Shown here: positions 58,592 through 64,000 of the stretch, piece after piece
Layout of the letters: each line of letters opens with the position of its first letter
Position numbering within the stretch: the stretch's first letter is position 1
DNA from: CAVYXA01 sp963846775
GTDB lineage: Bacteria; Verrucomicrobiota; Verrucomicrobiia; Chthoniobacterales; UBA10450
Assembly: GCA_963846775.1 (NCBI GenBank)
Contig: CAWJXB010000004.1
Location: forward strand, 175,230-239,229
Direction: 5' to 3'
Length of the DNA: 64,000 nt
The notes under the pieces: generated by a model
Told to the model about the DNA's origin: nothing
Databases searched by the model: none
The model's input: only the letters and a program-made list of their open reading frames with translations
Position numbers and translations under genes: made by a program

Positions 58592-60109
58592 TCACGCGTA
58601 ATCGAAAAGCGTCATGAAACCGTAGTCCATGTGCAGCTGTTGGTGGCAGTGGAAAAGCGTGAGCCCTGGATTATCAGCGGCAAAATCCACCTCGGCTTCC
58701 TGATATCCGCCCAACATCACAACATCTTTCAAGATTCCAGCCGTCGGCTTTCCGGCCAAGCTCGTCAGCTCAAAACTATGACGATGAAGATGGATCGGAT
58801 GAATATCATCACTGGCATTGCGCATTCGGAGTCGATAGCGCCGGCCCTGCTTCAGGTGATATGAAGCGGGCACTATCGCGTCGCTCATGGGGAAGGCCAC
58901 GCCATTGATTGTCCACCGGTTAAAGCCTTCCTCGGCAGCGTTGTCTTTTGCGAAAGTCATGTCGATCGTCTCGTCGGGCGAAGAGGCAGTTACACCGGCC
59001 TTCGCGAAACGAGTGTAGTCCCAACGAAAAGGCGATGGTGCGATCCATTTCGGTTTGCCCGCGCGACCTGCGTATTCGACGACCGTGCCCATGCCGTGCT
59101 GACGATCGTCATCGGCGAGATCGCCCATGATCCAAACACCTGGGTGATTCATTTCCACGATTGCAGAGATTCGTTCAGCCGTGCCCAGCCAGAGAACCGG
59201 CACGTGTGCTGGATTGGGAACGGGATTACCATCGAGAGCGACGACTTCAAATGAGTGGCCCGGCAATGCAAGGCTGCGAATCTCGGTCGCGCTTCCGTTT
59301 AAGATGTGAAATAGAACACGTTCGCCCTGCTTCACGCGAACCGGTTCGCCGTGACCGAGCATGCGTCCGTTGATTGTGAATGACCCGTAACCCACTTCAT
59401 ATCCGTGCCGCATGCCCTTCGCGAGCGAGGCCTTCATTGCCGACTCCCCCGTTTGTTCAAGCAACTTGTCGCGAGTTGACGAAGACAGGAAATCCATCGC
59501 CATGTCGCCGCCGCGACTGAAAGCGGGCTCGAATTCCTTCAGGACAAGAAAGACTTCGCGATCGTATCTGCCCGGTTCCTGTCTTGGCTCTATATATACT
59601 GGTCCCACTTGGCCGCTGTATTGGCCGGCCGCGAGGTCTGCGCCGGCGCGGTTGTGGGTGTGATAGAAGCGCAGGCCAGGCGGCCTCGGCGTAAACACAA
59701 TGCGCCTCTTGCCGTGCGCAGGAATAAACGGCGTTCCCTCCTCGGCGGCTCCGTCTACGTCCGTCGGGATCTTCTGGCCGTGCCAGTGCAACTGCTCCGG
59801 TGTATCGGTGTCGTTGAACACGTCCACCGTGACTTGCTGACCTTCCTTAAACCGAAGCAATGGGCCGGGAAACTGTCCGTTGTACGTGGTGATGGAAATG
59901 ATTCGCTTTGGCGCGATCTCAACAGGAGACGTTTTGATATGTAATGTGTAATCTGTGGCAGCGGACTCGTTAGGCGAAGCAACTGGTTCACTAGGCTGAG
60001 TCGACTGTCCGGTCTGAGCAAACACGCCTTTGCGCGAAAGCAACAGCGCTCCCGCCGTCAGGCCCGTTGCCTTCAGAAATGCACGCCGCGATTGTGCAAC
60101 ATTCTTCAA
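58592..60109 (-). CDS. Tat-exported multicopper oxidase
   Basis: 505 residues. A Tat signal (SRRAFLKATGLTAGALLLS) shows folded export. Copper motifs are present in order: QLHWHG (H108, H110), FYHTHNRAG (H150, H152), HPIHLHRHSFEL, and FHCHQQLHMD with the type-1 Cys at 488. Three cupredoxin domains fit laccase-like oxidases that oxidise phenols or metal ions such as Cu(I), Fe(II) or Mn(II) with O2. No methionine-rich insert as in CueO is seen. The next gene is a truncated doxX. An FTR1 permease about 9 kb away could use Fe(III), but this is conjecture. Confidence 0.93.
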   Translation of the reverse strand: MKNVAQSRRAFLKATGLTAGALLLSRKGVFAQTGQSTQPSEPVASPNESAATDYTLHIKTSPVEIAPKRIISITTYNGQFPGPLLRFKEGQQVTVDVFNDTDTPEQLHWHGQKIPTDVDGAAEEGTPFIPAHGKRRIVFTPRPPGLRFYHTHNRAGADLAAGQYSGQVGPVYIEPRQEPGRYDREVFLVLKEFEPAFSRGGDMAMDFLSSSTRDKLLEQTGESAMKASLAKGMRHGYEVGYGSFTINGRMLGHGEPVRVKQGERVLFHILNGSATEIRSLALPGHSFEVVALDGNPVPNPAHVPVLWLGTAERISAIVEMNHPGVWIMGDLADDDRQHGMGTVVEYAGRAGKPKWIAPSPFRWDYTRFAKAGVTASSPDETIDMTFAKDNAAEEGFNRWTINGVAFPMSDAIVPASYHLKQGRRYRLRMRNASDDIHPIHLHRHSFELTSLAGKPTAGILKDVVMLGGYQEAEVDFAADNPGLTLFHCHQQLHMDYGFMTLFDYA

Positions 60110-60685
60110 ACCGCTTCTCCAGAGAAAGTTCTAAATATCATCGAACGCAATCAAATGGGCAAACCTAGTATTAGTGTCAAAAAGGTATCAAATGAAGGGC
60201 TGGAACCCCGTAATCCAGAGGTCGGAAGTCAGCGATCAGCGGTCAATTTGGCGCAGTGTCAAAAAGGTTCCAAATGGGGGGGGTTCAGGGGCTCGACCCA
60301 GGAGAAACTCGCTTCGGACGTTTTCCGTTCCGACTAAAGAAAAGCCGTAAATGACAAAAAAGTCACCGGACCGCGTAGGGTTGGTTCAGGAATTTTTCTG
60401 AAGAAGTGCCATCACGTCATAATGACATCGAACGGCAAGTGAAACGGAGAAAGAGAAAGCGCAGAAAAGCAAGGTTTATATCTAGGCTGGCCACATGACT
60501 CTCCTGTGGCTCGCAAACTTAGTAGGATGTATGAGGCTCGCGGGCTAGGGCCGCCCGAACGTCCTCGCTCAGTCAAAACAGTCGGCGGTGTGCGAGGGGG
60601 GTTAGATGGCGTTCCTCGCTCCAGAGATTCGTCTCTCAATGCGAGCTCCGGCTCATCTGGGTCGGAGTTTTCGTCAGCGACGGAG
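60110..60685. repeat. 576-bp gap with XRE-tail repeats and a heptamer array
   Basis: Holds two further copies of the GTGTCAAAAAGG motif (60176-60210, whose minus strand reads ITGFQPFI and a stop like the end of XRE 1; and 60256-60290, more diverged). Between them is a heptamer array (GGTCGGA, AGTCAGC, GATCAGC, GGTCAAT) at 60219-60246. From 60300 to 60685 I find no convincing gene. The content suggests past loss of one or more XRE cassettes. Confidence 0.55.
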
Positions 60686-60961
60686 TTATCGGCTTTGAAT
60701 CTTCAAGAATTTGCGGACGCGCGGTAAGTAAGCGGTTTGGGGTTCTGTGTATCCTTTTTCCCAATTAACGACGGTTGTTTCGTTGCAGCGGATGATTTCT
60801 GCGACATCAACCTGTCGAAGGCCTAGGTCGAGCCGGCGTTTGCGGATGGCTTCGCCGATTGATCTTGGCTTTGCCGGATAGCCCTTTACGATGGTAAAGT
60901 ATGGCCCGATTCGGCAACGAACCCCATGTAGTGTTGCTCGACAAAATGGCAACGCATCCAT
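60686..60961 (-). CDS. XRE-family helix-turn-helix protein 2
   Basis: 91 residues from the ATG at 60961. MDALPFCRATLHGVRCRIGPYFTIVKGYPAKP then the HTH domain SIGEAIRKRRLDLGLRQVDVAEIIRCNETTVVNWEKGYTEP and a short end (RVRKFLKIQSR). Paralog of the protein at 57126-57428. The N-terminal half is nearly identical and the recognition helix differs (CNETTVVNW against CNQMSLLNW), suggesting different target sites. Its start is at the edge of copy 3 of the 105-bp repeat. Confidence 0.8.
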   Translation of the reverse strand: MDALPFCRATLHGVRCRIGPYFTIVKGYPAKPRSIGEAIRKRRLDLGLRQVDVAEIIRCNETTVVNWEKGYTEPQTAYLPRVRKFLKIQSR

Positions 60962-60963
60962 TT

Positions 60964-61070
60964 CCACGCGAAGGGTTTACAGATATAAAGTGGCCGTCGC
61001 TGGAATAAGTCGAGCGCGGGGGAGGCGGAGGTTCGAGCCCTGTAGGCTCCGGGGTTTTTGTATTACAAAA
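60964..61070 (+). repeat. three-copy repeat, copy 3
   Basis: Best preserved copy, CCACGCGAAGGG to TTTTTGTATTACAAAA, with the GAGCC/GGCTC hairpin and T5. It lies between the start of XRE 2 and the 3' end of the beta-propeller gene (105 bp away). Confidence 0.8.
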
Positions 61071-61174
61071 AACTTGTCTGTAGGATCCGTTAGGGCACGA
61101 ATTCGACAGTTAGCACGCTGTCAGTCTAAGTCCGTTGCACAGTCGACATCCGGGGACGTCAGACGATTCAATCA

Positions 61175-63700
61175 TCAGAGCCCGGTGCCGGATTTGGATT
61201 TCACCGCGGAAATATCGGCGCAGTTGATTGCCCCGTCGGCATTCACATCCTGGCGAAAATTGGAAATGGTCACCGGCGAACCGGATTGCCATTCGGTTTG
61301 ACTGATGTCTGAACCGTTCACCCTTCCGTCGCCTGTTGTATCGCCCAATAAAATCCCCATTCGCGCAGAAACAGAATTACTGAGTTCGCCTTGGACATTG
61401 CTCAGGGTCACTGTAATTGACTGTGCATTGGCCACGCCCGTCAGGTTAACAATGTAATTCCGCGGATTGCTCGGATCGATTCCGCTGCCTGCGACCCATC
61501 CGGTTCCGCTTGTCACGTTTGCCGTCGCAGCGCTCGTCGATCCAATAACGCGCAAACTGTCTGAAAAAGTAAAGACCATCGTAAAATTGCCGGCGGCTCC
61601 CCCGCTCCGGCATTCAACAGCCGGACTTCCAGTTAAAGGCAGATTTAGATCGAATGTGCCGGCCGAACCGTGATTCATTCGAGACATAGCACTTATCAAT
61701 TGGATTCCGGTGACCGGATAAATGCGAACAGCGGTCGAGGTGCGAAGGGCCAGAAAATCTCCGTCCTGACTGGCTACAAGAAGCCCCGTGCCGAAGGGGC
61801 CCCGGGAGTATCCCACATCTTCTCCGATGCTGAGACGGAATAGCTCCGAGAAGTCATTCGTATCGTAAGCGATGATTTGGTCTGTTGAGCTGATGACGCC
61901 ATAAAGCGCATCCCTTACCGAATCGAACGCCATTCCGCTGTCGAGACCGCTAAACGAGTGAACAAGATTGTAATTGGATCCGTTGAGCACGCGAGCCCCG
62001 TTAGCGTATACGGTCAATGCCACCAACGAACCATTGCGGTTCGCTGCCTGGTACACAAAACCGAGATTCGTTGCCTGCCCTGCTGGTCCAAAAGTATTTG
62101 TGGTCGCATCGTAGGCAAAAACGGGATTATTCGAAAGTAGTTCGAAAACGTGGATTCGCGTTCGATCCGCGCTCCGGCGCAATGTCGCTAGGAACACATT
62201 GCCACGAGCATCGGACCCCGGAGCATCGGCCCGCACAGTGATCGCGTTTGTCGCCAGGTCAATTTGGCGCAAAGGAGTCCAGCCCGATCCGTTATAGGTG
62301 GTGCTCGCCAAGGCCAGGCCGTTGGAAGCAATCGCCACGTCCCAGGCGCCGCCCTCCGCGTTGTTGAGCGCCTTCGTATAATTAATGTTGGTTACAGCAC
62401 CAGTGTTCAGGTCAACTCTTTGAAAACGCCCTTGCGTAAGTCCCATCGCATGCTGGGCGACCAGGATGAATGAATCATCCGAGGCGATGTCCAGGCCGAG
62501 AAGCCAGCCGCCGAGATTGTATGGAGTCTCGAGAGAGCTCGTCGCAAGATTGTACGGCCACAGGAGTCCTTCTCTTGTCGTAATGTACAAGTGTTGCCCC
62601 CTATGGTCGAAAACCATATCCTCCGGGGTTCCAAAGGTCGGGGTTGGAGTTGGGAATGGTACGCCTTCCGAAACCGCGAAAACGCGAATCGCAGTCGCAG
62701 TCATGAGTGCCAGATAGTTTCCGTCCTGGCTGGCGATCAGCGTTCCCCGTCCGAACTGAGTTGAGAAGGGGCTCACGTCCTCACCGATGTCGATCCGGAA
62801 TAACTCAGCCGACGTGTTGGTATCGTAAGCAATTATCTGGTCGGTTGAACTGTTGACGCCGTAGAAAATGTCCCCGGTCGCATCGAAGGCTACGCCGCTG
62901 TCGAGACCGTTGAAAACGTTGACAAATCGAAAATCGGGTGCGGTGTCGAGCGTAGCCGTCTCGAGACGTGTGCCCAAAAGGGTGCTGTCGCGATTAACCG
63001 CAGCGCTGACGGAACCATTATCGTGCACCGTGCCAGTAACTGGCCCGAAACTGTCGCTCATCGCGCTATAAGTGAAAACTGCACCGAAAGATGAATGGGG
63101 TTCCAACAGATACAGCGGCTGCCATCCGCGCTCCCTGAATCTGTGTTTCCCGTTCTACGGTCCCGGATGGCCCAGAACCGGGAGCGTCCGTGCGTGTTGT
63201 AATTGCGTTCGACTAAGATCGATCTGGCGCAATGGTGTCCATCCGTACTGGCTATTCTGCGTGGTTACGAGCGCAATCCCGCCTGAACCAATCGCGACGT
63301 CCCAGGCGCCGCCCTCACCGCTGGCGCGGACATAATTTATATTTGTGACCGTCCCGGTGCTAAGATCGAGTCTGTGAAATGTACCCTGTGATCCGCTGGC
63401 ATTACTTTGCGCGATCAGCAAGCAGGAGTCGTCCGGTGCAATGTCGAGTCCATTTAAGGAGCCACCGAGATTGTAGCCGGTCTCTAGTTGTCCGGTCGCA
63501 AGATTATAAGGCCGAACGAAACCATCTGTTGTTGTTATGTAAAGGTATCGTCCAGCGTGATCGAAGACCATGTCGCGGCGCGTCGGCAGTGATATCAGCC
63601 TGCCCTGGCCATGCAGCGGCACCGTCGGGAAAAGCAGAACCAGCCAAATACCGACACGAAAAACCCACAATACACCGGCCTCACATACGCTGATCCTCAT
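61175..63700 (-). pseudogene. secreted beta-propeller protein with dockerin-like tail, two frameshifts
   Basis: From the ATG at 63700 (signal-like VLWVFRVGIWLVLLFPTVPLHGQ) two tandem propeller halves are visible, each with DMVFDH.G..LYITT.(D/E)G...PYNLAT..LET.YNLGG...GLDIA.DDS and EGGAWDVAI...GWTPLRQIDL. The first half breaks at about 63205-63215 and again near 63130-63175. Comparison with the intact second half (NAITVRADAPGSDARGNV) shows the lost reading frame SNAITTRTDAPGSGPSGTV between the two breaks. The long frame then runs 63106-61175. It ends with the shared beta-sandwich (SRMNHGSAGTFDLNLPLTGSPAVECR) and dockerin-like loops (GDTTGDGRVNGSDISQ; DVNADGAINCADISAVKS). Two indels within 80 bp suggest true decay or poor sequence. 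Confidence 0.75.
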
Positions 63701-63907
63701 ATGGTCGTTGGGAACTAACGTCGGATAAGCAATCGCCGCGCCGAAAACGAAGCGCGATGGAATGAGGTTAAGTCTATGAGGACACAGAATGCCCCCAAGC
63801 GAACCATCGCAGCAGAAGCGTATCGGGTTGCCGAGCTGGAGTCGAAGACGCGCCGGAACCAATGCTCCTAATTTTTCAGAGGCTCATCCACTCGCAATGG
63901 GCCGCAA

Positions 63908-64000
63908 TTATTTCATCATTCCGCCCTGGGCCTGTTCCATTCTCTCGCATTTCTCATCGGAAATGTTGCTTCCACTAACGATAAGAATCACGCTCATCGC
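63908..64000 (-). CDS. partial protein, C-terminal 30 residues
   Basis: The frame enters from the window edge and ends MSVILIVSGSNISDEKCERM then EQAQGGMMK and a TAA at 63908-63910. VILIVSGSNIS resembles the last strand (VVLSGGNI) of PLP-dependent serine/threonine dehydratases, but the fragment is too short to be sure. The catalytic part lies outside the window. Confidence 0.4.
   Translation of the reverse strand, partial: AMSVILIVSGSNISDEKCERMEQAQGGMMK

Noticed and set aside
60506..60727. Small plus-strand frame MARKLSRMYEARG...
   Set aside because: It overlaps the 3' end of XRE 2, has low-complexity Ser-rich sequence and no ribosome binding site.
57126..61000. Prophage suggested by two XRE repressors
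   Set aside because: No integrase, terminase, capsid or other phage genes are nearby; neighbours are envelope proteins.
63776..63871. 31-codon frame MRTQNAPKRTIAAEAYRVAE on the plus strand
   Set aside because: A GAGG lies upstream, but the frame is short, has no known match and sits antisense to the upstream region of the propeller gene. Chance is likely.

Overview
The window is a gene-dense, moderately GC-rich bacterial chromosome segment (about 57% GC by eye). Several things make a soil-type member of the Verrucomicrobiota (Chthoniobacterales-like) the best guess: the dnaG-rpoD pair, a GH63-like glucosidase beside a DUF3417-type glucan phosphorylase, many secreted repeat proteins with dockerin-like tails, RHS proteins, and very many interspersed hairpin repeats. 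This is inference; no rRNA gene is present to settle it.

Layout. 1-651: end of a dehydratase plus partial gene pair, perhaps lipid or polyketide related. 697-3839: a membrane-anchored hypothetical protein, then msrA, pgl (pentose phosphate pathway) and a sugar-nucleotide epimerase in tight succession. 3885-9461 (minus): small membrane and secreted proteins, then dnaG-rpoD. 9532-11410: a frameshifted NfeD protease and an IS3 fragment. 11480-16928 (minus): an RHS module with a secreted proline-rich protein, a giant RHS protein, a tail in the -1 frame reached through an A_AAA_AAC heptamer, and a two-helix membrane protein that may be the immunity protein. 17270-22245: thiS, deoB and an M48 protease-LemA pair. 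22554-25754: an outer-membrane barrel and a cupredoxin-adenylate cyclase fusion. 26072-31348 (minus): small membrane proteins, a peptidoglycan-binding protein, and a TetR-controlled ADH-SDR-OsmC set. 31864-37255 (minus): alpha-glucan breakdown. 37576-45764 (plus): an M23 peptidase, a secreted protein with a degenerate metalloprotease motif and VCBS repeats, purA-uppS behind a structured leader, and a coupled pair of unknown envelope proteins. 46113-50284: a head-GIN lipoprotein, a frameshifted phosphodiesterase, an FTR1 iron permease, rplS and tRNA-Arg(CCG). 50541-63700: three large secreted proteins (FG-GAP, Kelch, beta-propeller) that share one bipartite C-terminal module. Among them are two near-identical XRE regulators, a three-copy repeat, a polysaccharide deacetylase and a Tat-exported multicopper oxidase.

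The main unexplained structure is at four levels. (1) A candidate programmed -1 frameshift would append the RHS C-terminal domain just ahead of a putative immunity gene. (2) Three unrelated propeller or repeat proteins carry a common beta-sandwich plus dockerin-like tail, and lie beside XRE/repeat cassettes. (3) A copper-site cupredoxin is fused to a membrane adenylate cyclase in an order that is topologically inconsistent, with a Shine-Dalgarno and a CTG codon at the junction. (4) Several interspersed repeat families are present: TTGTAG-hairpin-CTACAA elements whose stems covary, inverted arms of 7-8 bp tandem repeats, and a 150 bp inverted-repeat element. Apparent members of such repeats have also inserted in frame inside dnaG, the M23 peptidase and the Kelch protein.

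At least three genes (NfeD, phosphodiesterase, beta-propeller) carry frameshifts. Either gene decay is common here or the assembly has residual indels; reads would decide. I saw no CRISPR array, rRNA, prophage module or plasmid replication gene.
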